DNA from: Datnioides undecimradiatus
Lineage: Eukaryota > Chordata > Actinopteri > Lobotiformes > Datnioididae
Reading direction: 5' to 3'
Assembly: GCA_008933995.1 (NCBI GenBank)
Contig: WARS01000031.1
Span: 6,425,979-6,489,978, forward strand
Length of the DNA: 64,000 nucleotides
Of this stretch, positions 47,736-61,800 are shown piece by piece. Under the pieces are notes generated by a model. The model was not told the DNA's origin, ran no database searches, and saw nothing but the letters and a program-made list of their open reading frames with translations. Both the position numbers and the translations under genes were made by a program. Every line of letters begins with the position of its first letter. Position 1 is the first letter of the stretch.

Positions 47736-50700
47736 TAAGAATGTGAGTTTATTTTCTATTTAACTTTTTAACTGCGTGTGTGCTACTGCTCACAAAAGTT
47801 TCTCTCAACCCCACTGAAACATCTCTCCTCAACAGTGCTGTGCATCTTCTCTGACTGACTTTACCTGAGAAGTTACCTTACAATTCATTCCCATCATTTT
47901 TTCTTTTTGTGGATCTGTGAAGTTTCTGCCTCACAACCTCACTGCAGGGCTCACTGTTGCATCATGAGGACAAAAATCACTTCTTGTCTCGGGTGACATT
48001 ATTGCTTGTGGTGGGGTTGTTTTGCAGTTGAGAAATGTGCTCTCTGGAGGTCCAGTATCTTAATTGTTCCCCATGGGGGGGGGGCAGACGACAAACTTTC
48101 CTACCATCATACCGGGAGATGCCGTTCTCCTCCTAACTGTTCAGCAAACTCAAAAATACAATTTTATCATCAATCACCGACAGGCGCCTCATCTGTGAAA
48201 AGCTCTATGGTGATGTTCAAATTGTGTGGGTTCGGCTCCTATCTCAGCAGGAGGCCCCAGCATGATGGTTGTGTCTGCTGAGCTGCTATTACTATATGTG
48301 ATTATCTACATATATGTTGTCTCTGAGGCCTGCAGTAAATGATGATGCAGGGTTTTTTTTATTGAAAGGTGTTTGGTTCTGCAGAGACAAAAATCACAAT
48401 ACAATCTGCCAAATAGGAAACAGGAAAATTGGATTCTGCTTTATCTGTTTTCAGCTTTTAGCAACAGTTTCCATCTGATAACAGAAACACACCATAGTCC
48501 ACATTGTGCAGCTGATACAAATGGCTGATTACTGCGATGAGGCACCCTGTCACTCTAATTTACACAAATCATACACTCCCACTCTGACTTCTGCTCAGCC
48601 GTATTAACGCCGGAGCAAATGTCTCTGGCAGTCAAACCCAGAAAGCCTAATTTAATCTACATGCACATTTCCACACAGATAATCCCTCACTGTGATATTC
48701 ATTCCTACCAACAATATGCACATTTGGTATTTATTGTTCCTCGGAGCATGTGATTATGCAGTTTTAGATGTGCATTCTCTCAGTGGCATCACAGCAGTGA
48801 GGAGGACTTTGGCAAAATCTTTCTTATATTCAGCTGTGAGACTCAGCTCATATCTGATTGGCTGCAGAGGGAATAGGGTTGTTGTAAGAAAGTGAAGGAG
48901 TGTAAGTTCGGGTTTGGAGATCAAATTAACACGGCTATCCTGAACAGCTGTGCACCTAATGATGACAGGTGGGTGAGACAAATAGCCACATGGGTCAGTG
49001 CACCGTTATCCACAGCAGCCTGATTGGACAGCCTCCTGACCATTCGGGAGAATGATTGTCTGCTGAATTGTGTGTGCTTTTATATGTCCTTGTGATGTAT
49101 GTAGGCGTGGGTGAGTGGTAAGTGCAATAATCAGCATGCATGTGAGATGCCTGCAGTTATCTGTGGTGTGTGGACATGCAGGACTAAACCAACATGGATG
49201 GTTCCCACCTCACACTCAGGATGTTCTGTTTGCTTCTCACTCGCTGGGTCAGTATTAGTCCATCATAGTAGAATGAACAAATGATGTGTGTGAAGAAAAA
49301 CATGGCTTCAGCTGATCCGTCAGCTTCCCTGTTGTCTCCCAGGCCTCAGTACAGCAGGTTTTAAAGCCCCCTGCACGCATGTTTACAGACATGAACTAAT
49401 TAGAATAATAAAGGTATAATATGACCAACTTTAACAGGCGCAGCAAAACCAAGAGAGAGTCAGTGTGCTTCATGATGCATCTTTCTCACCCCCCATATTC
49501 TTCATACCCTCAGACTTCCCTTTTTTCATAAACTCTCATTTTTAATCCATGTCTGTCTGTTCCTGCCATGTCAGGTGTGGTTAATTTGCCAGGTGGGTCA
49601 TCTCTCTGGTCCTCGCTTGCCGCTAGTTGATCAAGTATCAGAATGAAGTAGAGAGAGATTCAACCGTAACTTCGTACTGGAGGTTACTTGTGCACGCAAA
49701 CATCAGCACGGGGCTCGTCAGGCAGCTGCTGTCCTGCCACAGCAACAGACACGCACGCACATATATATGTATAGAGATGAGTATGCCCTGTTGTACACTA
49801 GTTTTATTAGTTTCATTTCCCAGATTCTTATTTTGTTAATAGTTTTGTTGTAAGCTTTTGGACTTAGCATCATCAGTGTTTCCTGCAGGCTTGAGGTTCT
49901 CATGTTAATCTGACTTTTTCTTACTGTGGATAAGCAGAGATGAGCAGGGGGTTATGCTGCGCAGCTGCTTTTGATGCGTTTGTGTTATTCATAAGACACA
50001 AATTTTTAATATAATGTTTCCTGCTTGTTTTTCAAACACACAGCCATCGTCTTATCGTATAAACCTCACAAAGCACAGCACAGCACCCCTAAAAATGAAA
50101 CAAAAAATTAATAAAACAAAACCTCTGGCACTTTTTGCCTCACTCTTGCTTGTCAAAAGGTTTAAATTGTTGTTGAGTTCTTCAGAAAAGTTACTTTCTT
50201 TGGATTAATGTCAGTGTCTGTGAAAATGAATAAGAGGCTCATCCTCGGAGGCTGTGTTACAGCACAACAAAACAGCTTTACAGACACCGTAAACACCTAC
50301 CTTTAGTCATTACAAAATGGATGAGTGATATATATCTATGCCTTCAATATTCACTCAGGGAAGACAAGTTTATTCTTTATTTAAAACTTTGACAAATCCA
50401 TTTAAAAATGCCTTCATGGTCACATCTATGAATCAGCATCTGGTAAACAAGCTTAGTAATAGTGTTTGATTCAATTTCAAACCTGATTTGTTTTGGGTTT
50501 GGAGAGGGCTGTAGTACAATTTGAATGTAGTTTGTTTCTTAATTATTTATTTTAGTCCCTATCTAAAAGAAAAATGGACAAGTTAAATGAAATCATAAGT
50601 GTGAAGAGTTAAGAATGAAACAGCAAAGTGAAAAGGTGGTCTACATTTTCCACTGCCTGGTCATTTGTTTGTGCCGTCATGTTTTTTAAATGTAAATTGT

Positions 50701-51302
50701 AATAAAATGAATTAATTTTAAAAGAGCTGTTCAAAGAGGTGTTGGAAAATGTTTTTCATTGATCGAAGCACGACAGATGTAGTGAAACAGCAGCGGACAC
50801 GGGAGGCAATAATCATCCATAACAAAACCCATTAACCCACACTTTCAACCTGCAATCTTTAATGTATCTGTTTTTATTTAAATGAGAATATTTCAGACAG
50901 TGTTCATTCAGTTTAATTTGCAGCTGGAACAATACAGAGCTGCACTCTGACCATAGTTAATTTTTAAAAAAATAATCAGTTCTTTTTATGTATAAGCTCG
51001 AGCAGGATTTGTGCACTTGATCCTGTATAATTCTGCACAGCACCCGAGATGCTTCTATGTTGCTGCATTTCAGAAAATTAAATCAAAGTGTACTGTAAAG
51101 CCTCTTAAACACCTGGCTGCCTGCAACATTTCCTAATCCTGCTTTTGCTTTCTATGTTAATTGTCAGCATTAAGCCACTTTTAACTAATCTAAATTTCAT
51201 AGTATATATTTAATATAGTGTTAACAGGATTGCATAATTATCCACAATCTGCAAATGTATAATGACTGGCATGCAATGCTAACACTGCTGTCCTCCTGTT
51301 CT

Positions 51303-51304
<2 letters not shown>

Positions 51305-51344
<40 letters not shown>
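51305..51344. repeat. (GT)n microsatellite
   Basis: About 20 pure TG units upstream of calb2. Confidence 0.95.
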
Positions 51345-51345
<1 letters not shown>

Positions 51346-51739
51346 ACCTATTCTTGTGCATGTACATGCTTATATCACTTGTAATTACATGAGCGTGCAT
51401 GTCCACAGACCAGTTTTCTGGTTGAAAGGTGATTAGAGGACCATTAACATCTTTGTCCCTTATCCATCAGAGTCTTTCTCATATCTCATATCCTACACAC
51501 ACACACAACCACACACACACAGACAGTATCTCCATTATTCATCCCATCACTTCACCTCCAACACTTTTAACAGAGGCAGCTCAGAGCTCCACAAACCAAT
51601 CCAATAAATTCTGTAATTAATATTCATACAGTTTAGGCATGACAATGGGAGTTCCTATAAATACCTATCTTCTCTCCTCCCCCATCAGTCTTCTCCACAC
51701 ACACATACAGTTGTACATATGCACTTATCCTACACAAAT

Positions 51740-51740
<1 letters not shown>

Positions 51741-51777
<37 letters not shown>
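51741..51777. repeat. (CA)n microsatellite
   Basis: About 18 pure CA units, followed by a pyrimidine-rich stretch (about 51780-51930) containing CTTCTTCTTCTTTTTCTTCT. Confidence 0.95.
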
Positions 51778-51779
<2 letters not shown>

Positions 51780-52098
51780 ATTATCTACCCTCTCTCATTC
51801 TCTCTGTTCTTGTTTTCCTCCATTTCTCTCTGATCAGCAGCACGCAGCACTGCAGGGAGGAGATAAAGTGTCTTCTTCTTCTTTTTCTTCTCCATCCTCT
51901 CCATCTGAACCCCCTCCCCCCAATCCAGCACCCATCCTTCACACCAGACCAAACCAGAGAGAGGGAGATGCACAAGAGTAGGAGGAGAAGATGAGAGAAA
52001 AAGATAGGAGGAGTGTATGGCTCACCCCACAGAATGAACAAAGGTGTGTTGGTGATTTAGTGGCCATGCAACAGCCACGCTGCTCCTGCTCCTGCTGC

Positions 52099-52113
52099 TT
52101 GGATTTATGCCAA
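52099..52113. promoter_or_regulatory. NFI-type palindromic site upstream of calb2
   Basis: TTGGATTTATGCCAA fits the full nuclear factor I consensus TTGG(C/A)N5GCCAA, and an extra half-site TTGGCCAAGG follows about 13 bp downstream. It is about 750 bp before the calb2 start codon. Function is inferred from sequence only. Confidence 0.35.
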
Positions 52114-52689
52114 GCATGGGTTCGATTGGCCAAGGAGACTGAGTGCCCCTCCGACCTCCGCAGGCCAGGAAGAATAATGGAGAGTGTGAAAGGTTGGGGA
52201 AGGGAGGAGGCGAAAGTAAAAAGCTAATAATAGAGGGAGTGTGTAAGTGACATCTGATCGGTAAAATCAGAAACTCAGCAGACAGTGAAGGAAGAAGTGA
52301 GCATGTAGCCCTTAGTTGGAGCACAAGCCGCACATCACTGCACATTTTTATTGTTTTCCTCCTCCTGAGGTGTTGTGGCCCCTGGGATGGGATAATTAAT
52401 TTATTCATGCTTTTATTTGATAATTCACAGTGCTGGGTGCTTGTATTAGAAGAGACAGGAATGACATAGATCCTACAAGATCCACTGGAGCCAGCAGGGC
52501 GCCCCGCTGAAGGATAAATTGTTTGTATGTATGTAATTCTCTCCTCGTGGGAGAAGCAGGATTGGATGATGTATAATGATCCTGCTATCAAACCAGCAGC
52601 CTGGACAGCAGTTAATGGCAACTCAAATGCAAATCCCAGGAGAGCCTTCCTCCTCCTCTTGTAATTGGTCTCCTGCTGTAGCTGCCTGC

Positions 52690-52863
52690 AGGGTCTCCTC
52701 ACGCTGTAGGCGCCCCCATGTGGCGGGCAGGAGAAGCGCGCACGCCGCGGGGGGTTTAAAAGCCTCCACTGAGGAGGAGCAGCCCACAGTACCAAGGAGC
52801 TCCACACCGGGAAAAGTTTACCTCGAACTATCACGCTCGACTTAAAGGAGGGACACCGCAGAG
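52690..52863 (+). promoter_or_regulatory. calb2: calb2 core promoter and 5' UTR
   Basis: A GC-rich island (about 52700-52752, with GGCGCCCCC, GCGCGCACGCCGCGGGGGG) is followed by a TATA-like TTTAAAAG at 52755-52762. This lies 102 bp before the start codon, which would put the transcription start near 52785 and leave a 5' UTR of about 80 nt. The assignment is inferred from position and composition. Confidence 0.5.
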
Positions 52864-55800
52864 ATGGCAACTCGAGCACAGCAGCCGCCCCACCTGCACC
52901 TGGCTGAGCTCACCGCAGCGCAGTTCATCGACATCTGGAAACATTTTGACGCAGACGGTCAGTGCGCGCAAGTGTCCACCAGTCAGCTGAGTGGTCAATT
53001 AGTTTATATTAGAAGCTAAAAATCTGATTGTGAGAAACGTTTTTTTTTATTAGAAATTATTTTTTTATCGACTGTGTTGCAGCAATTAAGTTTCCAGTGA
53101 GAGTTTAACTAAAATAAAAATCCAGTTGATAATACAAATAATCGAGTGAAACGTTCGTTTAAAATTTGAAACACTTACTGCCGTAAGAAATTATCTCCAC
53201 TCAGCCAATTTGAATTGAATTCGACCATATTTTAGATTTTATTATCAATTCTTCAAAATTACTTTAAAGAATGTTTTTTGTGTATCTGTGGTGAAGCGCG
53301 TGATAAATGCTCTTAAGTTGGATGGTATCACTTATTCAAACTGTGATACTATTTATGTTGTGACTTTGCTGTGATTTAAATGTTCCGGTGGATCTACTGC
53401 GGTTTGCAAAACTATGACGAGAGACACTGTTCAAGACTCCGTCAGAGCGAAGTTGCAGAGAGAGAAAGAGGCTGGAGAGGATGGAGAGGAGAAAGTAAAA
53501 AAAAAGATAAGAGAGGGGGAAAGAAGGAGAGAGGGAGCTAACAGAGTACAAGAATGAGAGAGAGGGAAGGGGAGGAAGTGATGGAGAGGGAGATGGGGAG
53601 GGAGAGATAAAGGATGCAGAGGGGGGCGACGAGAGAGAGAGAGGGTGAGGTGAGGGAGGGGAGTGGACGTCAGAGTGAAGTCAGAGTGATTTTCTACTGG
53701 AATTTATTGGGAGGAGCTTCAAAAGCTGAGGGCTTACTGGGAATGAACTGGAGAGCTGCAAAGTGTGTGTGTATATGCGTGCGCGTGTGTGTGTGTGAGT
53801 TAGTGTGTGTGTGTGCTGGTAGTCGCATGCAGTCGGCGGTGGAATTGTATTGAAACAATTTACTGCTAGCAATACCACACAAACACATTTTACATAAGCA
53901 CACACACATATATAGTAATATTTATAAAAAAGCATTAATCAAAGTTTAAAAGTAAAAGTTCTCATTATCAGGATTTAAGATTCATTTATTTTTCATTTTA
54001 ATGCTGCACATAAAACATTTTGCAGGCACAACAAGTGATGGTGTTTAATGACAGTGGAGCTGAATTGAAATTTTATTACAGTTAAATCTATATAACAATT
54101 AGAGCTGAGCTGATAAGTCAGTTAATGAGTTAATCAATCATTAATAAAGTACTTCTATTCTAATGAACTCATTTCTTTGTCTAGTACCTGTTTAAGTTAT
54201 TTTTTTCAGTTAAAGCTCCCCTCCCCTGTTTATGTCATGTTTTAATATTTCCCTCATGGTATTAAACTGAATGATTTGGGACTTAAACAGTATTGCAGAC
54301 AAAATAAATATGCTTTGGGACATTGTGATTGACATTATTTATTTATTTTTGTACTTTATTGTGAAATTGTATGGACCAAAACATTAACTAATTAATAGAG
54401 AAAATAATGACCACATGAACTGATGGTGAAATGACCATTTGTTGCAGCCTTAATAACAAAGCATTGTATTTTATAAACAGATAATTTGTAAAATCCTACC
54501 CTCCTACCCTATAAACTGAGTCTACTAAAGAAGTCTAAAGTAAAATTACATTTTCAAGAAAAGTAAAAATTATACTTAAGTGCCACTATTTCATTACATG
54601 TAATCACTGGCCGCAGGCTGGTAGTAGTTTACTTTTCTGGACTCCCCAGGGCATAAAACTGTCCCTCTGTGGAGTTTCAGTGTCTCAGGTCTGACAGCAG
54701 ATTGACAGCAGCTAAACTTCAGGTGAGTGTTGTCTGCGTCTCCCGATGAGCCTCTCCAGCTTCAGTGATTTCATGTTGCAAATTGAAGGATTATTCTCTG
54801 AAGCCATTTAGGACAAGCTGTGACCTCTATTGTTAAACCCTTTTAAAAACACACATTCTCATTTCACAGTATTGTAGTACCCAACAACTCTCCTTCCTCC
54901 CTTTGAACAGTCAGAGTTGGTTTACGATACGATCTTTCCAAAATCTTATTCAGGTAGTTTTTGTGCCTAAAGCATCCACATCCTAACTATCAGTACAACA
55001 CTTTTGGTCCTTTTGGAAGAGAACAACGATCCACTTTGTCATTTAATTTGAGGACTTATCGACTCTTCAGCTACCAACACAAAAGTCCACTGATGATCTG
55101 TTTATCTTAGAGGAGGTCAAGTATGAAAACATTTACAGGTGTGTCTCACTATGTAATGAGAGAAAAAACAGATAATTAGTGTAAATGTTCAGCTGCTCAA
55201 CAGACTTAGACGACTGCAGTGACTCTTTTTCCAATCCATCATCTTCAAACTGCTCCACTGGAGGAGTTCAGAGGTTAGAGTCTTCAGCTCAAGGGCACTT
55301 GACTAGTGGTAATGAGGATGAAGAAACCATTGCTAATTAATTCTCCGTCTACATGCAGTGAATTGGATAAGTCGCGTTTTTTGTATTGTTGTTAAGACCT
55401 TTGATAATCAAATATCATCTAATATCGTCATTATTGCATAAATCAAAGGGGCTCAGAAGACTGACATCACAGAAAAATAGTCATAGCCTTTTGTCCCCTG
55501 ACTGTAAAACAGTGCATTTTGAAGGATTGTTTGTTGATGGATTGTTGACAGCATCATGACAGCAACAGGTTGTTTATTTGACAGCAGCTGCAGCACAACA
55601 GTGACTGACTGGACTGGAGCTACTATTGGCTGCAAGAAGAAACTAGGACATAATACAGAAGTGAGAATATGAAGGATGGACTTCCTGCAGAAGTGTGAAC
55701 TCTTCAAACTCATTTGGACTTTAGATTTACCTGTTACCTGTGTTGCATTTGGCATGACACTTTTTTGTTGCTGTTGTTGGCAGCTAGGTCTTTTTCAAGA

Positions 55801-58800
55801 TGCCACTGAGCAGTCTGTATTTCCACTGTGCTCGAAAATGTTTTGGGAGGCAGAGGGCTGCATCTGGTCAGTATGCAGTGTGCAGTGGTGCGCTCCATGT
55901 GGCAGCTGTGATTTGTATTTCAGCTAAACTCTGGCAATGAGCCCCAGTGAACTCAGAGCACAGTAACTTCTATGGGCTTCATTACAAGTCATGGATTTGA
56001 ACACACTCATACGATGCTCTGTAATGTATTTAAACATCTGTTTGAGCAATGCATCAGATTATGTAATAGCAACATCCAGAAGAAGATGCTACACTGGACA
56101 TATCATTATTCATAACATTTTAATTTTCTGTGCCATTTCCATTTAAATTTAACAAATTTAAGATATTGGACATCATCTGCTATATCAATTAGAGTTGCTA
56201 AGGTTCAATCAGAGCAAGATTTGATGTTCAGAGACATTCTCTTTCACTTTGGTATTTCCATGCCCTTAAAGAACAAAAACACATTTAGATATACAAATCA
56301 GTTTGCCACAATGGAGTCTATGGCGCTACCTACTTTCTGCTGACACTGCTACGCACAATTAATTGTGTATAATCCTCTTCTTGCATTTATTTTGTTCATG
56401 AACTGCACAAACCGCTCTCTGCCTACCAAGCCAAGTAAAGCAGATGCTGCCCTCAGTGAAATTGTCATCACTTTAGGTAAAGCCTTTTAGTCAAAGTAAT
56501 GTGATTTTGGATTTAATATTCATCCCCTTTAGATAAACACACAGTGTTATAATGAAAATACTACAAGATACTGGTCAAGATGCCTTTGTCCAACATCATA
56601 ACAACTGTTGGCTGGATTGACAATTTTTGTACACACATTCATGCCACTATTTTAGTCACTTTGGTGATCCCTTGATGTTTTATAATGTTTGACATTTTAT
56701 GTTTCAAGTAAAATGTTAATCCAGTGCTTTGGTTTATGGCCAAATACCTGCAAAACCCTTGACATTCCCGCCAGCCACCATTTTGGCACCAATAAGCAAA
56801 GCAGGCTAACATTATCTCAGTTTTTACCAAGAGTCTCTGTGTTAATTATAGACACATTATAATTTACTTAATGCTAATTAGATGCTGAACATGGTTTACA
56901 TTAAAGAACATTCAGATGTTAGTAGCAAGACATTGTGAGCAAGACAGCAAGCTTATGTTAGCATAGCTTGCAGCACCACAGTAAAGTATAGCCTCAGCTA
57001 GCCGCTAGTGTGTTTGTAGGCTCTTGTTATGCTGTAGATGCCACTCATAAAAGACAAAACATTATGATACATGTCATTTTAGTGAAATCAACAATTTCCA
57101 TTCCAAAGCACACTCAAACACAGAAGACACAAAGTTATCTTTTTAACTACTTTTAATTCTTTAATCGTACAAAAAAATACATTTTCTCAGTTGGTGATAT
57201 TTCAGATGTAAATAAGATTTGCTCAGAGACATTTTAGTAGCCTAAAGAATTTAATGGTTTGGCTAACAAGCAGTTATCCATCACTTGTACTTTGAACACT
57301 AACTGACAATAAGAAATCTATAAGCAGTTAAAGTCTGAAAGTGCAACTAATCTGAAGATGAATGTCAGTTTATGTGTATCAAGCATGCATGCTTTGTCTC
57401 CACACCCAAAGCTTTGTGTTCTTGCAGTGATTTGTTTATATCTAAAACAGCAGCTCAACCAAAGCACAGATGGTGACATGGAGCACCTATAAAATACAGT
57501 GTGCAAATGAATCTGGGCAGGGAGACAAGAGGAAGGGGGGAGGTGAGGGAGAAAATGATCAGAAAGGAAAGGAGATGAGAGGATAAGAGATTAAGAGATG
57601 AAAGGGAGGGGGGGTGGATCCTCTGCATTTTATTCTGTACGTCTGTGTTTTGTTCTAAATTAAAATAACAATTTTATTAACTTCTATTTTTGTCCGATAA
57701 ACGGCACGAACCCCTGCTCTCCGCTTAGATTGTAGACAGATGGGACTCATTCTTATGATTAAAAAGACTATGTTGAATGTCCTATATGTTAGCCTGTGAC
57801 TCTCAGGGAAACCAGTGGAGTAAATTAATATATTGAATCATCCCCGGTCATGTGGCTGTCATGAGTACAAATCCAAACACTGGGACAGAATGCCCCAATA
57901 AGCATCAAATTGACTGCCCACTTTCACCCTCTTAGGCAAGAAAACACTCATTATACTGCTTACTCTCTGGCGGCACTGGACTCTTTTTTTTTTTTTTTAT
58001 TCTGCTGCACCACATCACAGAGTCTCTAAAATCCCTGCCACTGCTAAATGCCAAATTGGCAAGAGATATATTGATGTGAATAAAGAATATTCTCCAGACA
58101 TGAGCTTGTATGTGTGGCGTGTCTTCAGTTCATCAAAGTGAGTTTCCACTTCAGAGTTTTTAGTTGCATTGAGAAGGTGTGACATGTGTTTAATCTTATT
58201 TCACAGTTTTTCACTGAGGACATGAATGCTGATTGTGTTTTGACTTGACTGAGTTGGGGTTAAATCATCCAAGTACTCTAAGAAAAGCTCCAGTTGATTT
58301 AAGTGCAGCTGTGAGCATGTATACGTCCTCTATACCAGTAAGCAGTTTGCAGAGCTGCTTACTTGGATCTAATCACAGAGTACTTGCGACTGGACTAACA
58401 CACTCATGGTTTCCAAAATTTAAAGACCCCCGGTGACCTTTAATCTTTTATCCACATCTAAGTCTTTTCATCTAACATTTTGAACAGTCAACAAAGCTTC
58501 AGGCGACTTAAAAGCTTCATAACATCATTTGTGCCAAACTAATTTAGCTCCTCTGGTGCTCTGCAGGAAATGGGTACATCGAAGGGAAGGAGCTGGAGAA
58601 CTTCTTCAAAGAGCTGGAGACTGTGAGGCGAGGAGCAGGAGCAGGCATGGTGAGCCTGTGCTGACTGTGGCACATCTATGAACACTGACATAGTTAATAT
58701 ATGAATATGAATTCATTTTCTCTATTTAGTCCTCTGCTATAAATTGTTAGGGCTATACCATTTAAATAAATTAAATAAATGCTTTCAGTGTGTACACATA

Positions 58801-61800
58801 AGGAGGGATAACAATATTGTCAGTGAGGATTTTCTGTATTTAGTGTTAATATTTTACACCCAGCCTCATACAGTAATTAACATTATGTTTATTGGAAACA
58901 CTGTCTGTGTGGCCTTCCATTTCATACAACATTATAAATGTATTTTCTGGGGGACAAGGTTGACTTAGTTTACATGTTTTAATAGGATTTCTCTATCATA
59001 TATGTTTAAATTAAAGACTATGTTGTTATGTGTTTCTTTGATCTCTGATTGTTGTTCCAGGATCCTTCACATGCTGCATTCAAAGAGAAGATGAAGGAGT
59101 TTATGGCCAACTTTGACAAGAACGCTGACGGGAGAATTGAGATGTCAGAGGTGAGAACTACTGGAAGACAATTATTTATAGGGTGTCTGATGGTTAAGAC
59201 ACATACAGTTTATACCTTCAGTGTCCCTGATTTGACTCCACATTTGTCCCCTGTCAGTATCTTCAACCCATAACATCAACCAAAAATCAAACCCAAATAA
59301 TCATTGTAAACATATAAAGCAAATGTTTAAATAAAGTGTACAGTACACTGTATAAGTTAAATCTGTCTTGTCTTAATAGATATAAAATACATGTCCTTGG
59401 AAAAGTAATTAATCATCCTGTGCTCTTCTGTAGTTGGCTCAGCTTCTGCCTACTGAGGAAAACTTCCTGCTCTGTTTCAGAGAGTTTGTGGGATCCAGTG
59501 CTGAGTTTATGGCTGTAAGTTTCTGAGTTATTGTTTATATCTAAGTCCATCACCTTTAGATCTCACTCTCATCAAAACGGATCCAGCTTAATGCTGGGTG
59601 AAGAATTTGGACTTTACGATGTACAGCCCAAAAGTCTGCCCATTGTACTCTTCTTTCTCTGTGTCTGCTGGATAAAGTTAAATTCATTAACTGCTCAACT
59701 TTACTGAGCTGTGAAATGTCCCCACACATGCCTCAAGTCAGCAGTGCCATCATAGCACGTCCTGTGGGACACACGATCAGCTGCCATGTTGTTCCTTCTG
59801 TCTCTCTGCCAAGTTAGGACAATTGTTTGTTGTGGAAACAGTCCAGTTAGGGTGTGAATTGCTGACTTAAAGCCTAGATGCTTTTTGGAACTGAAACGCT
59901 TATATTACATTAGACATTGTACTGGAGAGTGTACTACATTTAAGATTATTGAATGACTTCAATTGTCTAGATTGACAAACTATAACTGAATTCAAAGTTT
60001 TTAATACCCATAAAAGAGCATTTTTGTATGACTAACCTTTGCTGGTATTGTGAAACCAAGTATGAACTCCAATCTCAGAGTCAGAACGAGCTTCAAGCAG
60101 ATTTTTACACAGGAGAACCATCGGCAACATTTTGCCTTCTTCAGATGGACATGTTCAAATAATTAGAGAGAAAACAGTGAGGCATTGAACATCTGGTCCA
60201 CTGTGATTGAGAATCACTCACACAGACACACACAGTTAGCGTACTTGGCTTGGGAAGAGGAGGGTTTTTCAGTGTTGGTGTGATGTTGAGGTTGCTCCGT
60301 GTGTTAAAGCTATTCTCAGACAGCCATACATTATGAATGGAGCGCAGCTTTCTGCTGGGGGAAGACAGCTGAGTGCTGGAGGGTTTACATATCCATCTTT
60401 GACATATTCTTTATTTCCATAATGTTGGATGGTACCATTGTCATTTTTCTTTATTCTAGTGCTCCAGGTCATATGTAGAGAAAGTCGCCAATCATAAAGT
60501 CAAGTGTGTATTGTGACTCATCACTGTAGCACTGTTTTCTGTGTGCCACTCTAACAACACACTCCTCTCCTGCAGGCCTGGCGGAGGTATGACTCTGACC
60601 GGAGTGGATACATTGAGTCGAATGAGCTGAAGGTAAAACAAAATATGCTAAACTCTGCAATAAAGCTAATTAATGAGGAATCATTTAGTGCACAGCTGCT
60701 CTGACAGCAGCACAGTACTCTAGCAGAGGTTTAGTAGCTGTCTCTGCTGTCTGTCCTGCATTTGATCAAATATTTTAAATAATTAAATAATGACCTTACA
60801 TATGATAATTTACCCAGTAATCTGCATATAGACACTAATATTTTTAAAGTTAATTTTTCTCTATATCATTGATGCACATCTGTCCTCTATTTCGTGAGTT
60901 GTGGGTGCGTAATAGTTCATGTGCATGTGTGTGTTTTGTAATTACTGCAAACAAACCAGCCCTCACTTGAGATGATGATGGGCCTCTGGGTCATGCCAGT
61001 GGTATAACTGGAGCTAATGTCTCTGGTGTGGGAGCTACTCTAACTAAACCTGCACACATGCGTTATGCTCCCCACTGAAACTTCTCCCTGTCATGTGAAA
61101 AACAAACACTCCACCTGCATTCACATCCTCTGTACATTAATGCCAGTTATTTTCAGCAAAACGGAGTTACCAGTTATAAAAGGTGTCACATCATCTAATC
61201 ACTGACTGTGAGAGATGTTCTGTCTGTTCAGGGTTTCCTGTCAGACCTGCTGAAGAAGGCGAACAGAGACTATGATGAAAAGAAGCTCAAAGAGTACACA
61301 CAGACAATTGTGAGTATCATGGTACAGAGTATATATATTTTTCATTCAGTCTGCATCACTAAACTTTAAATTAGAACTGCAAGAATCAAGGCTACACCAC
61401 AAAAAATGTAACATGATTTTCTTTCCATCCATATTTATATTACAATTACAGTGGTAAACTCACCCTGTACCTATTAGATCCAGTGTCATTACAAAATCTA
61501 ATTTAATTTGCATACACACTGTAGTATATCAGTTCACAATGTCATCAGTAACACAATGAGTTAACATGAACATAATGTATACAGTACAACATCACGTCAT
61601 GCCCATATGTTCTATATGTGCAAAACATGGCGCTTTGCTGCATTTCTACATAATGTAACTGAAATAAGATTCCTGAGGGCTTGAATTTTAATGTACTGAA
61701 CAACATCCGTGTGTTGGTTCACCCTCAAGCTCACCAGCAGTGCTGATACATCACTTTTCTGTTGTCCCAACACTCTCAACTGCTGTCATTTAAACCTTTT

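Larger units (their letters stand above)
38500..52690. other. Long gene-free stretch between cmtr2 and calb2
   Basis: About 14 kb without a convincing exon on either strand. Open frames are 60-115 codons, many built on CA/GT repeats. It holds microsatellites at about 41806-41836 (GAGACA), 41953-41971 (CA), 51305-51344 (GT) and 51741-51777 (CA), and dispersed-repeat relics at about 43555-43745 and 47460-47735. Regulatory elements for calb2 may lie here, but I cannot identify them apart from the NFI-type site noted separately. Confidence 0.5.

Noticed and set aside
52022-52879. 285-codon minus-strand frame covering the calb2 promoter and start
   Set aside because: It runs across the promoter, GC island and calb2 exon 1 with no recognisable domain; its length is explained by local GC content and low complexity.
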